From: a virus
DNA: 24,182 nt
Virus record (IMG/VR): IMGVR_UViG_3300029915_000144
Location: 1 to 24,182 of that record
Strand: one strand, 5' to 3'
Shown piece by piece: positions 12,699-18,016 of the stretch. How positions within the stretch are numbered: the first letter of the stretch is position 1; every line of letters begins with the position of its first letter. The position numbers and the translations under genes were made by a program. The notes below the pieces were generated by a model. The model saw nothing but the letters and a program-made list of their open reading frames with translations. It was not told the origin of the DNA and did no database searches.

Positions 12699-13498
12699 TA
12701 TTTGTCGCAATCTTTACCCTGCTGGCTGCTCTAAGCATCTCAGCAACCAGCGCATGGTACTCCATCACAGGACTAACCACGATATTTCCCGGTGCCTTCA
12801 TCGCGGTTATTATCATGGGCGTTGTATTTGAAATAGGCAAGATTTCGGCTGTCATTTTCCTTCATAAAAATTGGAAGGCACCGCTGCTCATCCGGTCCTA
12901 TCTGATGATTGCCATCTTTATTCTGATGTTTATCAACTCGATAGGCATCTTCGGATTCTTGTCGAAGGCCCATATCGAGCAGGAAGTAATAAATAATAAT
13001 CAAATATCCCAGACGGAGATCGTACAGTCTAAAATTGATAATGAAGATTCGATCATCAAGGATTTGAGTAATCAGGTCATGCAGATCGATAATGCGATTA
13101 CAAAACTGACCGATCAAGGAAAGGCAAATACATCACTGGCGCAAGCCGCAGCACAACGTAAACAGAGAGATAATCTTACCAAACAGAAAACAGATCATCT
13201 CAAGATTAAACAGGATTTAACGCAGGAAAGGATCAACGATGATAACAATAACGCTAAGATTGCTTCTGATTTCGGTCCTTTACTTTACATTGCTGACTTC
13301 ATGTACGGTAATGCTTCCAAAGGACAACTCGAATCAACAGTTCGTGGAATCATTAGCACACTTGTATTTGTATTCGACCCCCTAGCCCTCGTCCTTCTTA
13401 TCGCCTCACAATTTGCCTTTGATGCTTCCAGAAAACCCTTGACAAGACCCAAGGATGAGGATATATTTGACTTCGATAATCAAGTTTTGAAACTCTAA
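12698..13498 (+). CDS. Coil-containing membrane protein, probable ATA start (about 266 aa)
   Basis: Predicted layout: TM1 about residues 2-22, TM2 30-55 (IFPGAFIAVIIMGVVFEIGK), TM3 64-84, a long Gln/Asn/Lys-rich coiled coil 90-190, and a C-terminal hydrophobic segment (STLVFVFDPLALVLLIASQF). Comparable coil-containing proteins sit near uvsX in T4-like phages; function unknown. The first ATG (12815) would delete TM1 and half of TM2, although the frame upstream is clearly coding. No ATG, GTG or TTG is available there, so the likely start is ATA 12698, overlapping the upstream stop as TAATA with AAGGGA 8 nt before it. ATT 12689 is a weaker alternative. Confidence 0.72.
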   Translation: MFVAIFTLLAALSISATSAWYSITGLTTIFPGAFIAVIIMGVVFEIGKISAVIFLHKNWKAPLLIRSYLMIAIFILMFINSIGIFGFLSKAHIEQEVINNNQISQTEIVQSKIDNEDSIIKDLSNQVMQIDNAITKLTDQGKANTSLAQAAAQRKQRDNLTKQKTDHLKIKQDLTQERINDDNNNAKIASDFGPLLYIADFMYGNASKGQLESTVRGIISTLVFVFDPLALVLLIASQFAFDASRKPLTRPKDEDIFDFDNQVLKL

Positions 13499-13515
13499 AA
13501 AGGAAGTATTTTAGT

Positions 13516-14535
13516 TTGGCCAAAGAAGAAAAGAAGAAGCTGACCGGCTCCCTTAAGGAGCGGCTGCTAAAGAACAGTACCATTAAAGATGCATATGTCT
13601 TGTCCGAAAGTCGGCTTTTCGAGGCCAAGGATATCGTCACAACCAACGTTCCGGCCCTGAATATCGCCCTTTCCGGCGACGCCTTCTTTGGTGGAATGGT
13701 TCCCGGCCTCGTTCAAATCGCTGCCGAGTCGCAGCACTTTAAGTCGAAATTTGCCATCGAACTTGTTGGTGCCTTCCTGAATAAATTTCCTGCTGGTATC
13801 GTGCTGTTTTATGATTCCGAGTTTGGAACTCCCGAGTCTTATTTCAAGGACATCAACATTGAAAACATCATCCACTGTCCTGTTCTAAATTTAGAACAAT
13901 TTAGAAGTGATATTGTCAAGCAGTTGAACGAAATTACCCAAGAAGATAGGGTTCTAATTCTTGTTGACAGTCTCGGAAATATGCCGACAATCAAGGAATT
14001 AACCGACGCTGCCGACGAGAAGGTGACACAGGACATGACCCGCGCCAAGGTCATGAAGTCTGTTTTCCGCATGATCATGCCTTTGATTAATTCGAAGGAT
14101 GTCTATGGTGTCATGGTAAATCATACTTACAAGACCATCGAAATGTACAGCAAGGATGTTCCGACTGGTGGTACCGGTTCAATTTATAATTCCAACGTCA
14201 TCTGGACCATCACCAAGGCCAAGGAAAAGGAAGAAAAGGAAACTAAGGGTTTCCAGTTCACCATCTGCACCTACAAGTCCCGATTCATTAAGGCAGACAC
14301 CAAAATCCCGATCATGGTCTACTTCGATGAGGGTATCAAACGGTGGTCAGGTATGCTTGATCTGGCCGTGGAGGCGGGTTACGTGATCCGGCCTACCGCA
14401 CAGTCCTACGCCCGTAAGGACAAGCCTGACGAAAAGTATAAGGCCAAGGATATCGAAGATAATGAAGAATTCTGGATGGCTCTTTTTAATGAAACGGATA
14501 TTAACGAATGGATCAAGAAAGAATTCAAGATTTAG
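13516..14535 (+). CDS. uvsX: UvsX-type RecA-family recombinase
   Basis: A 339-aa RecA-fold protein close to T4 UvsX (391 aa). The Walker A region is A70-ESQHF-K76-S77, where the usual first glycine is alanine; VLFYDSEFGTPESYF (96-110) and Walker B VLILVDSLGN (146-155) match UvsX. It forms filaments on ssDNA and drives strand exchange for recombination-dependent replication and repair. The TTG at 13516 follows an AGGAAG site. The polymerase, RNase H and UvsX in this window form the expected T4-type replication set. UvsY and the helicase are not in view. Confidence 0.95.
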   Translation: MAKEEKKKLTGSLKERLLKNSTIKDAYVLSESRLFEAKDIVTTNVPALNIALSGDAFFGGMVPGLVQIAAESQHFKSKFAIELVGAFLNKFPAGIVLFYDSEFGTPESYFKDINIENIIHCPVLNLEQFRSDIVKQLNEITQEDRVLILVDSLGNMPTIKELTDAADEKVTQDMTRAKVMKSVFRMIMPLINSKDVYGVMVNHTYKTIEMYSKDVPTGGTGSIYNSNVIWTITKAKEKEEKETKGFQFTICTYKSRFIKADTKIPIMVYFDEGIKRWSGMLDLAVEAGYVIRPTAQSYARKDKPDEKYKAKDIEDNEEFWMALFNETDINEWIKKEFKI

Positions 14536-15158
14536 ACCATCATCGATGGGATATTCATCCTAAAGGTCATAAAAACGCGGGAAAGTGTCATCATATACTT
14601 TCCCAAAGAGACCTCAATATGGCCTATCATCAGGCACTTCTCCGTATATCTGAATGCAACGATCAAGGTGTTCCTGATGAAAATAGAGAAAAAAATCCTT
14701 TTGAAAACTTTATACAGGATTTAAGAGCAGCCAGAGCAGAAATCGCCGTTGCACATTGTTTTAATCTTTGCTGGTCAGGGATGTCTTCTAAAAATAATAT
14801 CGATGTAGGTTTTACGATTGAAGTCAGGTCTATCAACAATTCTTCTTATAATTTAATTGTAAAACCACAAGATAAAGTCGGCCTGCCCATTTTTCTTCTT
14901 CTTGAGGAATATCTTGAAGACGGTTCTGTGGATATGACCGTCTTGGGGTGGCACGAAAAACCAGAATCTAAAAGATTCTGTAATGATGATTATTGGCTCG
15001 TGCGTCAGAGATATCTAATAGATATAAAGGAATTCTTCTCATTGAAGAAATATTATATGAATCTAGCCAGAGAATTAGAAAATAAAGATAATGAATTGGC
15101 AGAAGCTAATCTTGAAAGGAGAAAAAAAATTGATCAGACGAATTTTATCACAGGGTGA
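14508..15158 (+). CDS. Putative PD-(D/E)xK-type nuclease-like phage protein (216 aa)
   Basis: The centre of this protein (ARAEIAVAHCFNLCW ... NIDVGFTIEVRSINN ... YNLIVKPQDKVGLPIFLLL, then MTVLGWHE) matches a phage family with a D-V-G-x-x-x-E-V-R core. It resembles restriction-endonuclease-fold enzymes, with R in place of the usual lysine, so catalysis is uncertain. The C-terminus is a charged helix. The start is unclear: ATG 14508 overlaps uvsX by 28 nt with no ribosome-binding site, ATG 14619 is internal, and an 8-bp hairpin lies between them. Its location next to uvsX suggests a role in DNA processing. Confidence 0.6.
   Translation: MDQERIQDLDHHRWDIHPKGHKNAGKCHHILSQRDLNMAYHQALLRISECNDQGVPDENREKNPFENFIQDLRAARAEIAVAHCFNLCWSGMSSKNNIDVGFTIEVRSINNSSYNLIVKPQDKVGLPIFLLLEEYLEDGSVDMTVLGWHEKPESKRFCNDDYWLVRQRYLIDIKEFFSLKKYYMNLARELENKDNELAEANLERRKKIDQTNFITG
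14579..14604 (+). other. Perfect 8-bp hairpin near the 5' end of the nuclease-like gene
   Basis: GGGAAAGT (14579-14586) pairs with ACTTTCCC (14597-14604) across a 10-nt loop, just after the uvsX stop. There is no T-run, so it is not a simple terminator. It may modulate translation of the downstream frame or serve as a processing site. Confidence 0.5.
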
Positions 15159-15255
15159 CAAGAAGTGGTTTGCCGACTTTCATAAGAGGTATCCCGGTTG
15201 GCAGATTTTTAGACTAGAGGATAATTCTCTCGTCTTCATCAAGCCGGTGCATTGA
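15130..15255 (+). CDS. Small basic hypothetical protein (41 aa)
   Basis: TTG 15130, with AAGGAG 8 nt upstream, opens a 41-aa frame: MIRRILSQGDKKWFADFHKR and a C-terminus with strand-like character ending FIKPVH. It overlaps the nuclease-like gene by 29 nt and its stop overlaps the next ATG as TGATG. The strong ribosome-binding site and coupling favour a real gene; no family is recognised. Confidence 0.55.
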   Translation: MIRRILSQGDKKWFADFHKRYPGWQIFRLEDNSLVFIKPVH

Positions 15256-15479
15256 TGATTTGGGGTAAAACTCAGCAAGAGAGGAAAATAGCCGCCGTAG
15301 CCAAACTTCAAAAGGAAACTTCAGGATACTATCGCTTTGCATGGCATCCAGTTATACTTTCTGATGGAAGGTGGGTATGGTTGGAACGTGTATTCTGGAG
15401 ACTAGAATATATCGATAGATTAGGTTCACGTATATTAAGTGGTTTCGAATGGAAAAGGAGCATAGAAAATGAGTATTAG
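15255..15479 (+). CDS. Hypothetical protein (74 aa)
   Basis: A 74-aa basic, tryptophan-rich protein starting MIWGKTQQERKIAAVAKLQK, with the segment FAWHPVILSDGRWVWLERVF. ATG 15255 overlaps the preceding stop as TGATG; an adjacent TTG at 15252 would only add one residue. The pattern W-x-x-x-x-x-x-x-G-R-W-V-W-L-E recurs in small phage proteins of unknown role. It overlaps the next gene by 11 nt. Confidence 0.62.
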   Translation: MIWGKTQQERKIAAVAKLQKETSGYYRFAWHPVILSDGRWVWLERVFWRLEYIDRLGSRILSGFEWKRSIENEY

Positions 15480-15852
15480 AAATAAAGCAATTTATGAGAT
15501 GGATAAGGCCGGTTTTGAAGAGACCGATAAGGATGCGGTGAAAAAAATCCTTGACATCTTTTTTGAAACATGGGATTCTGGCGGCGCAGTATGGGCCATG
15601 GCACCTGTTCTAAATCGTCTGATTTGTAGCAAGTGTCTGACTCCCCTGACGGGCGAAGATGACGAATGGATGAACATCACCGAGCATTTAAATGGTCAGG
15701 ATATTTATCAAAACATCAGAATTAGTAGCGTTTTCAAGGAGCCTGACGGTCTTGTCCATGATCTGGACAATCCAAAGGGTCCAAGAGAGCCTATTACCTT
15801 CCCCTACTTCCCGAGAGAAGCCGTGGTGGCCGATCCGGTAATTTCTTTCTAA
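15469..15852 (+). CDS. Conserved phage hypothetical protein (127 aa)
   Basis: A 127-aa acidic protein with AVWAMAPVLNRLICSKCLTP directly followed by LTGEDDEWMN, then YQNIRISSVFKEPDG. This combination (helix, then PLTG-DDEW, then QN-R-S-VFK-DG) is widely conserved among diverse phages but has no known function. The CSKC pair might bind metal, though no second pair is evident. AAGGAG 10 nt upstream supports ATG 15469. Confidence 0.75.
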   Translation: MSIRNKAIYEMDKAGFEETDKDAVKKILDIFFETWDSGGAVWAMAPVLNRLICSKCLTPLTGEDDEWMNITEHLNGQDIYQNIRISSVFKEPDGLVHDLDNPKGPREPITFPYFPREAVVADPVISF

Positions 15853-15862
15853 GGAGATGATA

Positions 15863-16015
15863 ATGTTGTCTGAAACGACGGATGGATTTACAAAAGAATT
15901 TAATACGTGGTTATCGAATCGGTATCACGTACTTTCCGACTTGATGCCGGTGACACCTATCGTGGAGGCTAAAGCTGTTTATGATATGTTTAGTACTGGT
16001 CTTATTTTTGGATGA
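15863..16015 (+). CDS. Small hypothetical protein (50 aa)
   Basis: AAGGAG lies 6 nt before ATG 15863, which opens a 50-aa frame, MLSETTDGFTKEFNTWLSNR then YHVLSDLMPVTPIVEAKAVY, ending at TGA 16015. It is helical and slightly acidic. No family recognised. The excellent ribosome-binding site and gap-filling position argue for a real gene. It overlaps the next frame by 35 nt. Confidence 0.6.
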   Translation: MLSETTDGFTKEFNTWLSNRYHVLSDLMPVTPIVEAKAVYDMFSTGLIFG

Positions 16016-16190
16016 TGGTAAGCCTCTTTTGGCTAGTCATAAGAAATTCAAGTCGAAGTCTGATATCGAAGAATTTGTACTTTATCCAATAGATGCACGT
16101 TTTATTCTTCTGGATTATTGGTACGATCCAAAAGAAGATGAATACACAATTAGATACAGCAAAGAAGATAATTTCTTCAAAGGAGTTTAA
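15981..16190 (+). CDS. Hypothetical protein (60-69 aa, start uncertain)
   Basis: The C-terminal 60 residues (DDGKPLLASHKKFKSKSDIE, then YPIDARFILLDYWYDPKEDE) read as a coherent small protein. With ATG 15981 the product is 69 aa and begins MICLVLVLFL, with GGAGG 12 nt upstream; an in-frame TTG at 16008 would give 60 aa but has no ribosome-binding site. It ends two bases before the GapR start, within the same operon. Confidence 0.55.
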   Translation: MICLVLVLFLDDGKPLLASHKKFKSKSDIEEFVLYPIDARFILLDYWYDPKEDEYTIRYSKEDNFFKGV

Positions 16191-16192
16191 AA

Positions 16193-16462
16193 ATGGTTGA
16201 TGGTTTTAATGACGTGGTAACGGGTACCGAGGATGTCAATGCTGGTCATCTACGCGCCTTCGTGGAGCGTATCGAGCGTCTCGCTGAAGAGCAACAGGCC
16301 TTGAAGGACGATATGAAGGAAATCTATGCGGAGGCCAAGGGAACCGGCTTCGACACGAAAATTATTCGTAAGATTATCTCGATCCGTAAGCAGGATCGTG
16401 AGATTCGACGTGAGGAAGAGGAAATCTTAGACCTCTACATGGATGCTCTGGGTATCAACTGA
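16193..16462 (+). CDS. gapR: GapR-like nucleoid-associated protein (DUF2312)
   Basis: An 89-aa protein that matches the whole GapR/DUF2312 family: AGHLRAFVERIERLAEEQQA, then a MKEIYAEAKGTGFDTKIIRK core, then IISIRKQDREIRREEEEILD and LYMDALGIN. In Alphaproteobacteria GapR tetramers clamp overtwisted DNA, for example ahead of replication forks, and stimulate type II topoisomerases. A phage copy could manage supercoiling during phage replication or displace host GapR; this is inference. AAGGAG 7 nt upstream supports ATG 16193. It closes the operon ahead of the second tRNA region. Confidence 0.93.
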   Translation: MVDGFNDVVTGTEDVNAGHLRAFVERIERLAEEQQALKDDMKEIYAEAKGTGFDTKIIRKIISIRKQDREIRREEEEILDLYMDALGIN

Positions 16463-16491
16463 GATTGTCATTGATATTCCTATTTTTTTCG

Positions 16492-16499
16492 TATAAATA
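16492..16499 (+). promoter_or_regulatory. T4-type late promoter-like TATAAATA ahead of tRNA cluster
   Basis: A perfect TATAAATA lies in the gap between gapR and the first tRNA, with predicted initiation about 6 nt downstream (near 16505), just before tRNA-Asn at 16514. A weak sigma70 reading (TTGATA at 16471, spacer 15) is also possible. Confidence 0.4.
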
Positions 16500-16513
16500 G
16501 GATGTAGAATTAT

Positions 16514-16592
16514 TCCTAGGAAACCAAGCTTGGTGCAAGGTCTTGCCTGTTAAGCAATGATTAGCTGGGTTCGATCCCCAGACTAGGAGCCA
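16514..16592 (+). tRNA. tRNA-Asn (GUU)
   Basis: Acceptor TCCTAGG/ACTAGGA has one G-A mismatch at the base. The anticodon loop CTGTTAA carries GUU at 16549-16551, with four paired bases (TTGC/GCAA). The T-arm CTGGG-TTCGATC-CCCAG is perfect, and discriminator G and encoded CCA follow (16589-16592). G73 and the loop sequence match bacterial tRNA-Asn. The D-stem is short (ACC/GGT). Confidence 0.82.
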
Positions 16593-16600
16593 GTTTAGAA

Positions 16601-16670
16601 GTTAACTTATTCTAGTGGTAGCAGATACCGCGCCAAGCGGAGGCAGAGTGTTCGATTCCTCTAGTTAACT
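16601..16670 (+). tRNA. tRNA-like element 1, 13-bp extended acceptor, anticodon unresolved
   Basis: Acceptor GTTAACT/AGTTAAC is perfect and continues outward as TTAGAA/TTCTAA (16595-16600 with 16670-16675). The D-arm is TCT/AGA around AGTGGTAGC, and the T-loop is TTCGATT. The T-stem AGAGG/CCTCT needs one bulged base (T16649). The anticodon arm is irregular: CCGC/GCGG leaves only a 5-nt loop (GCCAA), while a 7-nt loop would give CCA with G at position 33. No CCA is encoded. It could be a degenerate tRNA-Gly or a decoy. Confidence 0.5.
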
Positions 16671-16686
16671 TCTAATACATTTAGAA

Positions 16687-16758
16687 TGATAGTTTAGTTT
16701 AAAAGATAAAACTTCGGCTTTATATCCACGAAATGTGGCTCAGTCCCACAACTATCAT
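16687..16758 (+). tRNA. tRNA-like element 2, about 18-bp extended acceptor, anticodon unresolved
   Basis: Acceptor TGATAGT/ACTATCA is extended by TTAGAA/TTCTAA and, after a one-base bulge, five more pairs (out to 16675 and 16768). The D-arm GTTT/AAAC and T-arm TGTGG-CTCAGTC-CCACA form, but the D-loop lacks GG and the T-loop lacks T54 and A58. Only about 20 nt remain for the anticodon arm and no regular 5-bp/7-nt arm can be drawn. No CCA is encoded. Confidence 0.45.
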
Positions 16759-16766
16759 TCTAATGT

Positions 16767-16815
16767 ATCATAAATGAGACGTAAGGCCGGATAATGCATC
16801 ATATATGAGACATAA
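16767..16815 (+). repeat. Imperfect 18-bp direct repeat spanning two start codons
   Basis: Bases 16767-16784 and 16798-16815 match at 16 of 18 positions, 31 bp apart. Each copy contains ATGAGA: the first opens a 6-codon dead-end ORF, the second is the start of the deaminase-like gene. Confidence 0.75.
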
Positions 16816-17212
16816 CGAGATTTACGACACCATGTTCAACATGGCCCTCGCCGTCGAAAAGACATCCAACGCCAAGATGGTTTCAGGAATTTTTAGAAGA
16901 ACTAAACTGATTTCCTTCGGCGTCAACTCCAAGAAATCCCATCCCTTCCAGAAGAGGTTCGGCTCCATCGAAGAATGTATTTACCTACATTCTGAAATTG
17001 ATGCTATCAAAAATGCCCTGCGTGTGATATCCTTGGATGATCTAAAAAGGTGTTCGATTTACGTTTCTAGGGTGAAAAAGGACAAGCCGAGGGGAAAATA
17101 TGTCTCAGGCCTCGCCAAGCCATGTGCCGGATGTATGAATGCCATCGCCGCCTTTGAAATTAAAAGCGTCTTCTACACAGAAGATGATAAAAGAGGCTTT
17201 ACATGTCAATAA
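16805..17212 (+). CDS. Cytidine/deoxycytidylate deaminase-fold protein (135 aa)
   Basis: Zinc-deaminase motifs are present: H62-S-E64 (HSEIDAIKNA) and P106-C107-A-G-C110 (PCAGCMNAI), giving His/Cys/Cys zinc ligands and a catalytic Glu. In T4-like phages dCMP deaminase feeds dTTP synthesis; this protein is shorter than T4 Cd (193 aa) and could instead act on another nucleotide or on RNA. The last is worth considering because the gene sits between tRNA genes. ATG 16805 lacks a good ribosome-binding site and is inside a direct repeat. Confidence 0.72.
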   Translation: MRHNEIYDTMFNMALAVEKTSNAKMVSGIFRRTKLISFGVNSKKSHPFQKRFGSIEECIYLHSEIDAIKNALRVISLDDLKRCSIYVSRVKKDKPRGKYVSGLAKPCAGCMNAIAAFEIKSVFYTEDDKRGFTCQ

Positions 17213-17228
17213 ATATCGTATATATTAT

Positions 17229-17302
17229 TCCCTTGTCGTCTAATGGTAGGACACTGGTCTCTGAAACCTGAAACTGTGGTTCGACCCCACACGAGGGAGC
17301 CA
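17229..17302 (+). tRNA. tRNA-Gln (CUG)
   Basis: Acceptor TCCCTTG/CGAGGGA, D-arm GTCT-AATGGTA-GGAC, anticodon loop CTCTGAA (anticodon CUG at 17260-17262), T-arm TGTGG-TTCGACC-CCACA, discriminator G and encoded CCA. The anticodon stem has one T-T mismatch. It reads CAG codons. Confidence 0.9.
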
Positions 17303-17325
17303 TTTAAATTTTTTGAAGGATTAAT

Positions 17326-17511
17326 ATGATCTACCTTTCGATTTATATCCCCCTGTTTCTGACAGTTTTCTTTACGTTGATCGGAACATATGGTATCGCG
17401 AAGATTGATGACGCTTTCGGTTGGGTCATTGGACTTGGTGGTTTATCCGCATTATTCGTGATGGTGTTTTTGTTTCGTCTTGTTAATGTTAATGTGGTTG
17501 GAGGAGGTTGA
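17326..17511 (+). CDS. Small membrane protein (61 aa)
   Basis: A 61-aa protein with two hydrophobic segments, YLSIYIPLFLTVFFTLIGTY near the N-terminus and GLGGLSALFVMVFLFRLV in the second half, separated by an IAKIDDAFGW hinge; it ends in GGG. It is probably a two-span inner-membrane protein. GAAGGA 6 nt upstream of ATG 17326 supports translation. It overlaps the next frame, so it may be co-transcribed with the kinase. No family recognised. Confidence 0.7.
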   Translation: MIYLSIYIPLFLTVFFTLIGTYGIAKIDDAFGWVIGLGGLSALFVMVFLFRLVNVNVVGGG

Positions 17512-17513
17512 TC

Positions 17514-18008
17514 ATGTTTAAATATGTGCATGTTATTGTTGGCCTTCCCGGCAGCGGCAAGTCCACTTGGATCAAGGAAAATGTCTTTGATCCGAAAGTT
17601 CGTGTTCTTTCGACGGATAACATCATTCAGGATTATGCCAACACGCATGGCATGACTTATAACGAATGCTTCGAAGATCAAATTGGTGAAGCCACCAAGA
17701 CCTTCTTCAACAGCATCAACGAGGCCGTCAAGGATGGTGTAAGCTTCATCGTGGACCGTACTAATCTCAACAAGAAGTCTCGCAAGAGAATTATGGACAT
17801 GATACCGGATGATTATATCAAGGTGTGTGTTTATGTTACCTGTGAGAATGATATCTGTCATGAATATCGTCTTCAAAACCGACCGGGGAAGACTATTCCC
17901 TCTAGAATTGTCGAGAGCATGAAAAAGTCTTTCGAAATGCCCACCGCCGACGAGGGATTCAAATCTATCGTGCATATCGAGACGGCACCCAACTTAGAAT
18001 CAGCTTAA
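17514..18008 (+). CDS. P-loop polynucleotide kinase-like protein (no phosphatase domain)
   Basis: A 164-aa P-loop kinase: GLPGSGKST at 10-18, STDN with D35, and a VDRTNLNKKSRKRI motif near 84-97 equivalent to the T4 polynucleotide kinase DTNLN-R-R segment. In T4 Pnkp this half phosphorylates 5'-OH RNA or DNA ends, and a second half removes 3' phosphates; here the protein stops after the kinase domain (T4 enzyme 301 aa). The role could be tRNA or nicked-DNA repair with a ligase encoded elsewhere. GGAGG 6 nt upstream makes ATG 17514 the start. Confidence 0.85.
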   Translation: MFKYVHVIVGLPGSGKSTWIKENVFDPKVRVLSTDNIIQDYANTHGMTYNECFEDQIGEATKTFFNSINEAVKDGVSFIVDRTNLNKKSRKRIMDMIPDDYIKVCVYVTCENDICHEYRLQNRPGKTIPSRIVESMKKSFEMPTADEGFKSIVHIETAPNLESA

Positions 18009-18016
18009 GGAGAAAA

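Noticed and set aside
12815-12817. ATG 12815 as the start of the coil-containing membrane protein
   Set aside because: It would discard a clear membrane helix and a conserved loop encoded upstream in the same frame, and it has no ribosome-binding site.
14579-14604. Hairpin after uvsX as an intrinsic terminator
   Set aside because: The stem is good but followed by AAAGAGACC rather than a T-run.
16601-16670. Calling tRNA-like element 1 as tRNA-Trp(CCA) or tRNA-Gly(GCC)
   Set aside because: Trp needs G at position 33 plus a mismatched stem; Gly needs a 5-nt anticodon loop. Neither is convincing, so the anticodon is left unresolved.
16687-16758. tRNA-like element 2 as an ochre suppressor (UUA anticodon)
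   Set aside because: That loop can be drawn only with two mismatches in the anticodon stem, and the T-loop lacks conserved bases.
17343-17975. 210-aa open frame on the minus strand
   Set aside because: It is antisense to the small membrane protein and the kinase, which both have good motifs or ribosome-binding sites; the antisense translation has no recognisable domain.
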